DNA from: Cucumis sativus
Taxonomy: Eukaryota; Streptophyta; Magnoliopsida; Cucurbitales; Cucurbitaceae
Direction: 5' to 3'
NCBI RefSeq assembly: GCF_000004075.3
Contig: NC_026660.2
Location: forward strand, 22,137,498-22,201,497
Length of the DNA stretch: 64,000 bases
The first letter of the stretch is position 1. Each line of letters begins with the position of its first letter. Positions 1-12,498 of this stretch are shown here, piece by piece. Both the position numbers and the translations under genes were made by a program. The notes below the pieces were generated by a model, which did no database searches, was not told where the DNA came from, and saw nothing but the letters and a program-made list of their open reading frames with translations.

Positions 1-626
1 TCTAAACATCGAATATTGTGTCATTCTTCATATTATGTCCCAAATTCAACTTTCTCCTCTTGGTTTTCTAATGAGTTCTTCAATCACATTGGGACACTGC
101 TGTTTGCTCTATTGAAGTTTATATCAACAGCTTGGGTAATATTTATCAACACGCATGTTTCGTCTTACTTCATTGCTCTCTTATGTGGGGGGTTCAAATG
201 TTGTTTGACAGTAGACACCTTTCTTTTCTCACTTTTTCTCTCTGCAAATTTCGTGGAAGATAGTTAGGTTCTGTGGGTGTTGGTTTGGTTATTCCTACTT
301 TGGTAAACGAAAAGACAGCTTGTTTTGTGGAATCTGTATACATAGAACGGCAAGTCCTTTGGCTGTACCATTAGAAGTGTCATGTGAATGCTTTGCTAGA
401 AAAACACAAATATTTTCAGAAATTCTACAAAGAAACCTTTTTATGTGTGTGCGTGTATTTTGTCGCTAACAGAGAGCTTTCACTTAAATTTCACAACTAT
501 TCTTATATTAATGCGATATCTAAAATCATGCTTCCTATGAAAAAACATTGTAATACTCTAATGTCAACGTTCATCTAAATGAATAATTTTTTTCAGTGAT
601 GGATATCAATTGTTTTTCCTATATAG

Positions 627-3600
627 GTATGAGAAAGAACTGATGCATCCCATTCAAAATCTTCTTAGCGGAGAGCTGGCCCGTGCTTTGCTTATCCAGG
701 TTGTTACACGCTCATTTATTATCTCTATATGTACGGATACACTATACTTGATAGTATTCTGTTTGTGTTGTTGCAGGTGCAGAAGCTAAAATTAGATATT
801 GAGACGTAAGTTAAATAAGTTGCAACTTTTGGCACGCAATACATTTTAAATCTTCATCTTCCATTTGTGGTTCATATTATGATGGCTTTTAAACAGGGCT
901 ATGCTTGAGCTTGACCAGATTCTCAAGGCAAATGAAATCAACTTTGCTGTTCTAGCTGCATTGCCCGCATTCTTTCTCTCACTTCTTTTGCTGATGCTTT
1001 TGCGTACGTGGTATAAACAGGTATGTGCACTAAAAGCAAGTTTAGTTTATATCTTTTAAAGTTAAATTAAAGTTTGATGTTGTGCATTCCGGAAAGATGT
1101 TGTAGTATGACAGTCACACTAGAGTGCTGATACCTTCATCTGTTACATAGTCGTTAAGTTGAGTGGGTAGTGGGGCTATCAACTTACTTAGATTACTCTT
1201 AAACTTGGTCAAGTATCGAAACTCCCAAGCCCACAATACATTTAAACATTCTTTTATGGTGTTTAGATATTTTATATTTTCCAAATTGCCTTAAATCATC
1301 TGAGCTTTAATAATTCTTTGACCCAAAAGAAACCAGACAAAGTTAAATTTTACAATTCATCTACCAGAAGAATCCAAAAGCTAAAATTGAGCATCCTTTA
1401 GTTGAAATTTATTTTCTATTGAAAGTAATACAAATACGTATTTATTTTAGTCGAGGTGCGCGTAAGCTAGGACACTCATGGATATTAAAAGAAAAATACA
1501 AATACATATTTATTTAGACCCTGTTTCATAACAATTTCAATTTTAGTTTTCTGTTTTTGAAAACTGTGCTAGTTTTCTCTATCCTCTTATTATATTTTCC
1601 CCTCTTTTTATGAAACATCTAATATCTAGGCCAAATTTCAAAAGCAAAAACAAGATTATAAAAACTATATCTATATTTGTACACAATTTTTAAAATTGGG
1701 ATGAACTTTGAAATCTTATTAGAAAGTAGATGACAAAACAAAGAAACTTAAGGGTGGTGCGAGGAGGATCATGACCTTTTGAGTTATCTTCAAATATAGC
1801 AAAATGAACCAAAATATTCACAAAATACAATAGAATATCATAGTCTATCTACGATGGACTGCTATGGACCAACTAGTAGATAAACTACTATTTGATAGAC
1901 ACAGATGGTAGTCTATCGTGGTCTATGACATATAGATTGTGATATTTTGCTATATTTGTAAGTATTTTTAGAAGTTGTAATTTAAAATAATTTCTTTAAA
2001 AAAAATAAATACAAACTAATGTTACTTATACGGGGATAAGAAACATTTGATTGATGAATGAAATATCCAAAAAGCACAATATGGAGGGTACACCAAATAT
2101 CAAAAGATGCCCAAAACACAGGAAAAGATACAACCGATAAAGATAATAAGCAAATGGGATGAACTAAAGATTTACAACCAAATTGAAGATAGAAAACAAA
2201 ACCACAGGGGATCTGATGTAATACCACAAGGAAGCACATGTTGGAATATGACAGACGATAGAAAGCCCAAAAAATCAGGTCCCAAACGACCAAGTTCAAG
2301 AAACAAACAAGGAGGAAGTCCATAGCACACTCATGTTGAAGATGACCCTTCTCCAATCGAATCTTTAGATCAACATTTGCCTTAATTTTACTAAATGAAG
2401 CATTAATTTTGTAACTTCATTTTGATTAATTTTGGGTTGTTTCACATGTGTTTTTAGTTTTTTCTTTGTCTAATATCACTCTATGTTAATTTATTTGCAT
2501 AAAAGGAGACAAAGTCAGTTTATTTACTCATTATGACATTTAGGATACTAGAGCTGAAGGGAAGGGAAGAGCTGCTCGGCTTCAGAGAAGACTACTAGTT
2601 GTGGAAGTGGAGAAAGCAATAATGCAATACCAGAGTTTTGTTGACCAAGGACGTGTAAGGCATTCATTCTACTTGTTGGCTTCTCAACATGTTTCTTCTC
2701 TGTTTGTTGACATTTTGTTGCTATAAAAGAATTGTTTTTAGTTTGCAGATCAGCATGTGAATGTAAACGTTATGGAATAATTAAACCTAGTACGTTAAGC
2801 CACAAGTTTTTACTCTTTATTTGCTATAGAAATTAGACAATACACTAGTTAGGAAAGAGAATATCAAATAAGAGGAGAACGGACCAGTGATCTAAATCAA
2901 CCTTCAAAATTAAGGGGATTAAATTAGAACTTCCCATTGGTTCTAATCAAACAAAGGTAGAGAAAATATATACTAATTCGCAGCCTAGAGAGAGGTGCCA
3001 ACGCATGCTCAGTAGAAATCTTTTCTATCTGAAAAAAGTTCCCTCTTTCTTACTATCCTAAATTTCTACAAAATGTCAATAGTCAAAACATAGCACTTGT
3101 CTAGATGATTTAGCTTTGCGTTTAGGGTTGGGTAAATCTCCCACAAAATGTAAAACATTGAACTTGTTCTAGTGACCCTGGCTTTTTTCTTTAGAGTAGG
3201 ATTATTGATAGGGAGGAGGTGCTCCTCCATCCCCACCTTCCACAACAAGGGGCAATGCCGCGTGGCATTTTCTTTCTTTTACTTTTATGGTTGAAGGGAA
3301 ACGGGAAAAAGTTTTAAGAGCTTGAAAAAACTTGGGTGGAGTTGTGGTCGATGTTGGGTTTAGCATCTCTCTTTGGCCATTAATGACTACGACTTTTTGT
3401 AACTATTCTCTTGATTTGGTTCTTTTAAGTTGACTTTTTTTTATTATTATTAAAATTAAATTTACTATAATCTACCAAATTAAGCTTTTAGATTGATTAG
3501 TGACTTAATATGATATTAGAACCAGAGGTCCTGTGTTTCAACTTTTGTAATTTCACTTCCTCTAATTTTTTTTTAAACAAGCACAGAACTTTTTATTGAT

Positions 3601-6040
3601 AAAATGAAAAGAGACTAATCTTCAAAAGATGGAGATTCTACACGGGAGTGAGGAAGAAAAGTGATAAAAGAAGAAAAATAACGATCCACAGTTACAATGA
3701 AAGATACAAGGCATTCCAAATATTACATATAACCTTTGAAGAGAAGCCAACAAATGTAACGACCTAGCTTTTCTAAACTAAGTTGTGGTCGTTTTCAAAA
3801 GTAAAAAACAATGCCAAATCCTCAAAAACGATGTTTGTAAAACAGAAGTAACCAAAAAACCATTAAAAGGAATTAGTTGTTCAGGCCCTAAGTAAAACAA
3901 TGAAAACAATATGTTCATAATAAAACCATCTCAGACATGGTATAGAAAACATAAGAAAATCATGAAAGATAGCGGAAGAAATATCGTAGCGTTCCTCATT
4001 TGGCCAGTCATGGGTATATAAAATAGGTATTTCTCTATCCTAAAAAGGCAAACACAACATACAGAAGAATAAGTTGTTTTTCTTCACGTTGCTTTATTGG
4101 CATTTAGTATCCTGAGAGAAGAATGAAAATGTTCCCATTTTTCTGATTTGCAGGTAAAAGATGCTGAATGTAGATTTGGGTTACTGTTGTATAGTTTGGG
4201 TCGGTTGTACCATGCTTCCGAGAAGCATGCCAAAGCAACTGGTGAATGGCTACAGTAAGTCTTAGTTCGGCTTTTCTTCTCTCTTTCTAGGGAATACTTC
4301 CGATCAGCATGTGTTCCAGAAAGATAAAGATGCAATAACATGTCCTGCATTATATAGAAAATAATCGTTTGAAAATTGACGTGAAAACATGTGACAATCT
4401 TCTAGGTCATGAGGAATAGCATTTTCATATATATTTACTTTTTTCACTGATCTTAACCAGGAATTTATTTTAAAGAGAAAAATTTTCTGAGTAAGGAGGG
4501 GCTAAAACAATCCTAACATGTCCCTCAAAACACCTTCTACATTAAAGAAGAAATTAGATTTTTTAATGAAAAGATACTAATGGTGAAATATATGCATACT
4601 ATAGGGGAGGGAAAAAGGACCAGAAGTGAAAAATAAAAAAGAAAAGTGCCTAAAACCGAAAAAAAGAACCGAAAGATTTGCAAATAGCTTAAGGTTTCAA
4701 GTTTCAACCAAACTTGAAACTTCGAACAAACCTCAAAAAACCAAATACATCTGAACATCCCATCCTTTGAATTGAAAATTAAAGGGATGTTAGTACGTAT
4801 TTGCATAAATCCTCATCTACAAATGCACTAATTGACCCAAAAGCTTAAGCTAGTGGGTGAAGGTAAATTTAAAATTATGTCATTTTAACGACCTTGTTTT
4901 GCTCAAAACTCTCATAATGGTTGCTTCCCTCGTAGCAGTTAAACGTGCTGAAGAACAGAAGGTTTTTGTTTTAGATTTTGATAGTAGAAAGGGTAGCAGT
5001 GAGATTTTTTTTTCTTTTATACTTATCAATATCATCTCCTTGGGACCACTCTAGGAACAGATCTTGGGATATGACAAAACTGTGAGAAATCACTTTTGTA
5101 CTATGGATCATTCCCATGAGCCATTATTGGAGTTCAAAACTTAGTATCTTTGGAACCTTTAGCCACAATGAGATTAGAAAAGATAGGAGTAGAGATTAAA
5201 TGAAGGGAAATAGTTTTACTTGAGAAGAACTTCACAGGGCGACTTTTAATATGCTTAACTAAAGAAAGGTATCAAAGTAAATTTACTCAAGATAAGTTAA
5301 GAGGAGGAGCAATTTGATGAAATTTTACAAAACATCAAACAATTTTGGGTTGAATAATAAGTCGGACACATAATGAGATTAAGAGAACACGTGAAGTAGG
5401 AAACAAATATCTTCTTTGAAACCTGTTTCTGCAGTTTGTTGCTTGGCTCTCCCTCTTTTTGTGAATTTTTTTTATGTCCTTTATTCTTTCTTTTTTTTTT
5501 CAATGAAAACTTAGTTTATCATTAAGAAAAAGAAGAAGCAAATATCCTCTTTAAAACAAGGAATCCTTTGACCATCGTCTATCATTATCATCTCCTTGTT
5601 GCACTCGTTCTTTATCAACCCCCTTTTCGTGTTCTTTTTCTTTTTGTGGTTTATTGAATTTTCATTCTCAAAATCCTGGTCTTGACCTTACGTAAAAGCT
5701 ATTGCTTTTTTAGATAAATCACATCTTAAGATTGTATTCACTCTGCTCTTCGCTTGAGTTTTTAATGGGAAATGGACAGAGCAAGCGGTTGTTTGTTGTT
5801 GTGCACACTAAATTGAGCACTTAATAGTTACTTGTAATGTAAAAATATTAAATTTGGTTATTGTGCTTTTCCATAATGTAGTACATCTACAGTAAGCTGA
5901 TATCTAACTTGATAAACAGTTTGAGGCAGGATATTTTGGACCTGGGAAAGCCCAGTCTTCCAACAAGAGATAAGCTCAGAATTACGTGGCGCATGGAACG
6001 GGTATACGATTGTTTACTTCCTGCATTGAAACGTTCATAA
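627..6040 (+). CDS. DGS1: DGS1-like mitochondrial outer-membrane protein, NCA2 family (3' part of gene)
   Basis: Six exons are readable by GT-AG junctions: 627..699, 777..805, 897..1020, 2544..2654, 4154..4254 and 5920..6040 (stop TAA). Earlier exons lie before the window; I see none in 1..626. The joined reading begins YEKELMHPIQNLL, then VQKLKLDIETAMLELDQIL, followed by a hydrophobic segment (AALPAFFLSLLLMLL, about 897..1020) that fits a membrane span, then the basic KGRAARLQRRLLVVEVEKAI stretch, and ends VYDCLLPALKRS. This is the C-terminal NCA2 domain. The closest plant relative I recognise is Arabidopsis DGS1 (DGD1 SUPPRESSOR 1), which has the same ending pattern. DGS1 is a mitochondrial outer-membrane protein linked to lipid exchange and galactolipid levels; NCA2 in yeast affects ATP synthase subunit expression. 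The introns at 1021..2543, 2655..4153 and 4255..5919 are long and repeat-rich. Confidence 0.87.
1448..1497 (+). repeat. SINE 3'-tail remnant
   Basis: The stretch reading TCGAGGTGCGCGTAAGCT, then GACACTCATGGATATTAAAA, matches the 3' end of the fuller SINE copy at 14770..14980. Only the tail is recognisable here. It lies in an intron of the DGS1-like gene. Confidence 0.5.
1791..1960. mobile_element. Small AT-rich inverted-repeat element (MITE-like)
   Basis: The ends are inverted: CAAATATAGCAAAAT on the left and ATTTTGCTATATTTG on the right. The interior carries several short CTATC/GATAG words typical of this repeat. The same end sequences bound 60252..60380, and a related element sits at 39224..39375. 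It is non-coding and lies in an intron of the DGS1-like gene. No target duplication was established here. Confidence 0.5.
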
Positions 6041-8594
6041 CGATCAACTTTTTCTTCTATTCAACTCTCCAGAACATTTATTATTATTATTATTTACTGA
6101 ATGGAAGTATTTTGCTCCCACTTCCAAGCCTAATGCTTTTTTCAACCTGCATTTCGGCCTCAGTTAAACCACCTAGTTTTTGTTGTTGAGAAAGAAAGAT
6201 GCACAATGATGTCTGGCGTTTTTCTTTTTATTGTCCTGATAACTTTTGTCTTCGTATCAGTTTTGAACTCTGTAAGAATACTCTTTAGTAATGAAAGAAC
6301 TGTTGAAATTCAAATTCATTGATGGATTCATGAGTGTATCTAGCAACCTTAGTCCTATTATAGAAAATAATTGTTTTTAGGAAAAAAGAAGTGTAGTTTC
6401 GTTTTTATACTTGGTTTTGTGAAAGATAATAATCTCAGGAACCCACCAATAGCAAAGTAATCTTAAAGCCCTCTTCGAGCCCTCCTTTTGCTTGGTTGTA
6501 CTTTGTTGGTGTGTTTGGAACACATTTTCAACTGTTTAATCTAAAATATAAAATTATTTTGAAACAATTGGCATACTTAACAACTACTTAAAATAAGTAA
6601 GTTTTCTTATAAGAATTTAAATAAAAATGAGTTTTTTTGTATCCTTAATCTATTAATTAAGCTACTCAGCCTAGCATAATAGTTATGTTTTTCATATTAC
6701 TGGCACTTAAATTGGATGTCTCGTTAGTTTTAGGTAAGATAAATCTAGTTAACTGTAACTTATTGCTATTTTACAGTTGATTTTGTGTAATTGGATCACT
6801 CTATTCTATCATATGTTCAACAAATTATAAAACGTACTTGTTTTGTTTAAAATTCTATCATATGTTCAACAAATTATAAAAGATACTCGTTTTGTTTTTT
6901 TAAACAATTTGTGAGCTTCAGTTGATTTTGTTTGTAGATCAAACTTAACCATGATTGTCAACATGAGCTCAGTTTAACTCTCATTCTGTTCTTGAGAATA
7001 AGATTTTGGTTCAAATCTTCAACCTCAGGTTGAACTTAATAAGACATTTTTAAAAACTTAATCGTGATCAAAACAAATATTTCTTAATTTTTGGAGAAAA
7101 CTGAAATCAAATCGATTAAACAACTAGTGAAACCGAGCAATTGAAACTGAATCATAATCATATATAAATTGTGTCGTCCAAACCTACAACTTAGATGGTT
7201 TAAATCTCAATTTACGAAATAATAAACCACGTGTGAAATTTTATGGGTTAGGATAAACTTTCTATCAAAAATTCTGAAAATAAAACAAAATATTAACAAT
7301 GAAATTGATTTCATGACCTCATGTCCCAATTGCGCCTACTCACCACAACATAAGCACTTTAATATTAAATGTTATCACTAGTGGACAACTCGGTTTTTTA
7401 ATATGCTTTTTTGACCTAACTTGGACCTGACCAAGTAGCTCGTTTTATATATTATCAATCCGAACCCAAAAAACAATCAAGTTTTAACTCGAATAGATCA
7501 ACAATTTTGGTCGGCTTAGATCGTTTTTACTTGCACGCGTGATATGAAGAATGCACGTGCTGCTACTTTTGTACATACATGTCTCAAAAGGAGGTTCCAT
7601 AACTTGGTTGGGCTATCATAACATTTGGCTTTTGGGAAAATTGCTATAACTCATTAATTTGAGGTGAATCACAAACTTAATCCTATAATTAAATTACGGT
7701 TCAACTTCAGTCTCCATTTTTTTTTTTTTTTTGTATACAAGATAACAGAAGAAGCTATAGAACACCACAAGATATAAGTAATGAAAATCATTGGGAAAAG
7801 GGAAAAGTAGAATATAAAAAAATCTCTCAATTAAGATCCTTGTTGCAAAAGTTTCTTTAATGAAAGTCGGATACTTTAGATTATAAAATTTATCAGGTTG
7901 GCCACCTCCAAACAATTAAATTCCACTTATACGAGAATGAACACTTCTAACTAGAGATGCATTATCCACCAACTAGACAAACTCATCTATAATCAGAAAC
8001 TTTTTTTTTCTCATTTTACAACCATTTAAAATTTATTAATAGACAAAAAAAATTGAAAGCGAGTACTTCATTAACAATAGTAAACATGTGAATCTTGAAA
8101 CTATACAAAGAGTGACAATATAACATCATAGAACTAAAAATGAAATGAAAGTAGACCTAAAATTGAAGAACTAAAAATGAATTTTTCTCATAATTTTAGC
8201 ACTGATTAGACCGATGATCGTCGAGTTATTTTTCAAAAGAATTGTTACAAAGATGGTGGCTCGGTGGGTGGTGGGGTCTTAGTTTTCCAAATGTATTTAT
8301 TTATTTAAGACAAAAAGGAGCGCACACGGAGGAAGCGGGAAATTTTTTGGGCTCTTCGCCGGAGAAAGCTTGTCGGAGAAATAAGAACCATCGGCGCAAC
8401 GGTGGAGATTTGAAGCTGATGATGATCGTTGATGAAGTTTATTTTTGTCTATAGTGAAAAAATGGGGATTGGCACTTTTGTGAAATCGGGGGCCAAATCT
8501 CCTTATTCCAATTACTGCTGAGTTGGTGCGGAAAGTTTGGCATCTTCTTCCTCGCGAAAACCCTAAACCCTTCTTTCTCTCTTAGCTCTTCCCC
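6041..8594. other. Intergenic, DGS1-like 3' side to NUP96 5' leader
   Basis: AT-rich DNA without a supportable gene. The first few hundred bases should hold the 3' UTR of the DGS1-like gene. The last 100 to 200 bases, with a pyrimidine-rich leader just before the ATG at 8595, should hold the NUP96 5' UTR. One short tandem repeat lies at 6803..6900. Short open frames (for example 7694..7915 minus and 8242..8454 plus) show no recognisable domain. Confidence 0.5.
6803..6900. repeat. Tandem repeat, 49 bp x 2
   Basis: ATTCTATCATATGTTCAAC begins at 6803 and again at 6852. The two 49-bp units differ at a few positions (ACGTACTTG against AGATACTCG). It is intergenic with no visible function. Confidence 0.75.
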
Positions 8595-11500
8595 ATGGCG
8601 TCGTCCTCTTGTCTTCCTTTGGTTTCTGGTAATTCCATCTAATACACTGGGCGCTTTGATTTTTGTGCTTTTGTTGATTCTGTTTGAGTGCTTGAAGGGA
8701 TTTTAGGATATTTGTACAGTTGGGTTAGTTCTTGTATCACTGGTTGTGTTAATGCTGGCTTGTTTTGTATGGGAAAATGGTTTTCATGGAATATTCTCTA
8801 ATGCTACTAGACTGGGGTTGAATTACGTCTACTCGTAGTAGCCGAAATGACATTAAAATGAGTTCGAACTATATATCTCATTTGTCTCAACGAATCCCGA
8901 GCTGTCATTCTTGTCAGTTCTTTTTTTTTTTTTTTTTTTTGCTTTTTTCTTTTTCACCACAAATTCAGTAATGCAAACTATTTACTTTGTCTTCCAGTTT
9001 AATACTTGACGAATTGCACTGCTTGTATATTCGTTCAAAATTAATTTTGATATGTTTTACTTCAGAGAATTTCAGTGAAGATCACGATGGAAAAAGCTAC
9101 CTACCACCCTTTATGAGTTCGAGGCCGGATCTTGATGCTATGACCTCTGAAGATCAAGCTACTTTACAACACAAGAGAAGAAAAATTGCCTCTGATGCTG
9201 GTTTTTCATCTCACGATCATTTGAAGGAGCACAAAAATTCCTTTCCGACATTGCAGTCTCCTGATTATTATATTTCTCCAAGCTTGGAGGAGATGTCTAT
9301 CCATGTTCTGAAAGATCCTAATTATACTAGTCAAGTGTTAGATTTTACAATAGGACGTTGTGGTTATGGATCTGTTAAGTTTTTTGGGAAGACTGACGTT
9401 AGATGCTTAGATTTAGACCAAATTGTCAAGTTTCATAAGAATGAAGTAATTGTGTATGAAGATGAAACTACCAAACCTATAGTTGGTCAAGGCCTTAACA
9501 AGCCTGCTGAAGTTACTTTGGTTCTCCAGTCAATAACAACCAGCTTTTTAGGGAGGCAATTTGATAATGTTGTGAAGAAATTGAAATACTTTACTGAGAG
9601 ACAGGGAGCTCACTTCATTTCATTTGAACCAGAAAATTGTGAATGGAAGTTCTCAGTTAACCATTTCAGCCGGTTTGGCTTGACAGAAGATGAAGAAGAG
9701 GATGTTGTAATGGACGATCCAAATGCAGTGCAAGAACCTGCAGAGATCAACTGCAACGAGATATCTGAAAATAATGAAAACAGCCCTATGGACTTCACCG
9801 AATCTGTGCTTTGTCATTCCCTTCCTGCACATCTTGGGCTTGATCCAGTAAAGATGAAAGAAATGAGAATGGTTATATTTCCTGAAAACGAGCAGGAATT
9901 TGAGGATTATAATGAATCTCCTAAATTTCAAAAATCATTTACAGGTAGAGAATATATGAGAACAACTCCTTTTAAGGATTCTTCTCAGAGGACAAACCAA
10001 AAATTAAATTCTCTAGTTGTCAGAAAGACTCCACTAGCATTACTTGAATACAATCAAGGTAGCCTTGACTCAAATTCTCCTGGTTCCATTTTGATGTCCC
10101 AACCAAAAAAGGTTACTCCTGTTAAGCGCTCGAAAGCAGAAGGTTTCAAGCTAGACCTCACACATGAAACTCCAATTACTCTAGATCATTCTCGCAACAT
10201 AGTTGATGCAGGTTTGTTTATGGGTAGGTCATTTCGAGTAGGGTGGGGCCCTAATGGCATCCTAGTTCATACTGGAAATTTGGTGGGGAGTAAGAATTCA
10301 CAGAGGGTCCTTTCTTCCATAATAAATGTAGAGAAAGTTGCCATCGACAATGTGGTGAGAGATGAAAATCGTAAAATGCGTAAAGAATTAGTTGAATATG
10401 CTTTTGATCTTCCTTTAAGTTTACACAAGGAAATGAATCATGAATTCGAAGAAGAAGTGGGATCCTTCAATTTGAAACTTCAAAAGGTTGTCTTCAATCG
10501 TCTAATGCTTTCAGATATTTGTAGGAGCTATATAGATATTGTTGAAAGACAGCTTGAAGTTCCTGGATTATCTTCTTCCGCTCGTTTAGTCTTGACACAC
10601 CAGATAATGGTCTGGGAATTGATAAAAGTTCTTTTTTCTGAAAGGGAAAATGTTGGGAATAGTTTGGACAGTGATAATGAGGAAGACATGATGCAGGAGC
10701 AGGATATAAAAGAAGATTCACCGGAATTTGACTTGGAAGCACTCCCTCTTATCCGGAGGGCTGAATTCAGCTGTTGGCTACAAGAGAGTGTTTTTCCTCA
10801 GGTGCAATATGAATTAGGTTCATTAAAGGATTCCAGTTATCTTGAACATATATTTCTTCTCATGACTGGGCGGCAGCTGGATGCAGCCGTGCAACTTGCT
10901 TCTTCTAAAGGTGATGTGCGACTTGCTTGTTTGCTGAGCCAGGCTGGTGGATTCACTGTTGGATCCACCGTGAAGCGCAATGATGTTGCTCTACAACTTG
11001 ATATTTGGAGAAGGAATGGATTGGATTTCAACTTTATTGAGAAGGAACGGACACAGGTATATGAGCTGCTGGCAGGGAATATATTTGATGCTTTGCATGA
11101 CTTTGACCTTGACTGGAAGAGATTTCTAGGGCTATTGATGTGGTATCGTCTACCACCAGATACCACTCTTCCTGTAATATTTCACTCTTATCAGCATCTT
11201 CTTAAGAGTGGAAGGGCTCCACTCCCTGTTCCAGTTTATGCTGATGGGCCTCAAGAACTGGTTTTGAAGTCTAATACAAATGAATGTCTTGACCTCTCAT
11301 ATTTTCTCATGCTGCTTCATGCTAATGAAGATCCTGAGTTTGGCTTTCTTAAGACCATGTTTAGTGCCTTCTCATCAACGGATGACCCACTTGATTATCA
11401 CATGATCTGGCACCAGCGTGCAGTGTTGGAAGCTATTGGTGCAATCAGTTCTAAAGATCTGCATATTCTTGATATGGGATTCGTTTCTCAATTGCTGTGT

Positions 11501-12409
11501 TTGGGGCAATGTCACTGGGCCATCTATGTGGTCCTTCATATGCCCTTCCGTGATGATTTTCCACACCTTCAGGCTAAAGTAATCAAGGAAATACTATTCC
11601 AATACTGTGAAATATGGAGTTCACAGGAATCACAATTTGAATTTATTGAGAACTTGGGTGTTCCAAGAATATGGCTACATGAGGCTATGGTATATTATAT
11701 TCTCCCTTTCCCATGGTTGCTATCTTTACTTCTCAAAACTGCTCTTCTTCTTTTATTGGTTTGGAGTTGCATGCATAGGATTTTCAATTATAGATTTATT
11801 ACATGTACCATGAATTTACTTCTTTAATATTTGCTAGACTATGTATCTTTGTTGCTGTTGTTAAAATTGTTTTGTGCCAGTCACATGGTCAAATATTGTT
11901 ACTATTGAGGAGCACCTGGAATAAAATAATTGAACTGACCAATTGATTGTTTTTGGTCTCATGTCATAAGTTCTGTAAAATTCTTAGTAAATAGTTGTCT
12001 TTTCCTGGATGCCAGATGGCTCGTTCTTGTGAACTGTGCGTTCTAGTGTCAAGACAAAAAAAGTTCCTGAACTCCATATTTTTTGTACAATTCATCTGAA
12101 GAAACTTTACCGTCAGTGTTGTTTGTTTATTATCTTGACTCTTTGTGGAAGAATTCATTGAGATGTCTGGGGACCTTTTCAAATCTTGGATATTCCACTA
12201 AGATCATTGTGTTAAATTTTATCACTAACAATTATCCTTTGATAATGGGGCATTTATATTAGATTTTCTGTGAAATAATCTGTTTGATACATACTAAGTT
12301 GGTTTAAGCTTACAATATTGGTAATTTTGGGTTCTTTTCTTTCTTTCTTTCTTTCTTTGTTTGTTTGTTTGTTTGTTTGTTTGTTTGTTTGTTTGTTTGT
12401 TTGTTTGTT

Positions 12410-12498
<89 letters not shown>

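Noticed and set aside
1982-2356. Minus-strand 124-codon hydrophobic frame
   Set aside because: It lies inside an intron of the DGS1-like gene, in AT-rich repeat-like DNA, and has no recognisable domain.
3560-3770. Possible LINE or other retroelement tail (TTTTTATTGATAAAATGAAA)
   Set aside because: The phrase looks like a common cucurbit repeat, but no coding or structural feature supports a specific call from this sequence.
8987-9065. Start of the NUP96 large open frame at 8987 (MSSSLILDELHCLY)
   Set aside because: This part follows a T-rich tract and ends exactly at an AG acceptor at 9065. The short exon at 8595..8628 joins in phase and gives a standard start, so 8987..9065 is intron.
11690-11827. 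Hydrophobic C-terminal extension of the NUP96 open frame
   Set aside because: A GT donor at 11690 in phase 0 and the downstream exons restore the conserved protein; the extension is intron read-through.
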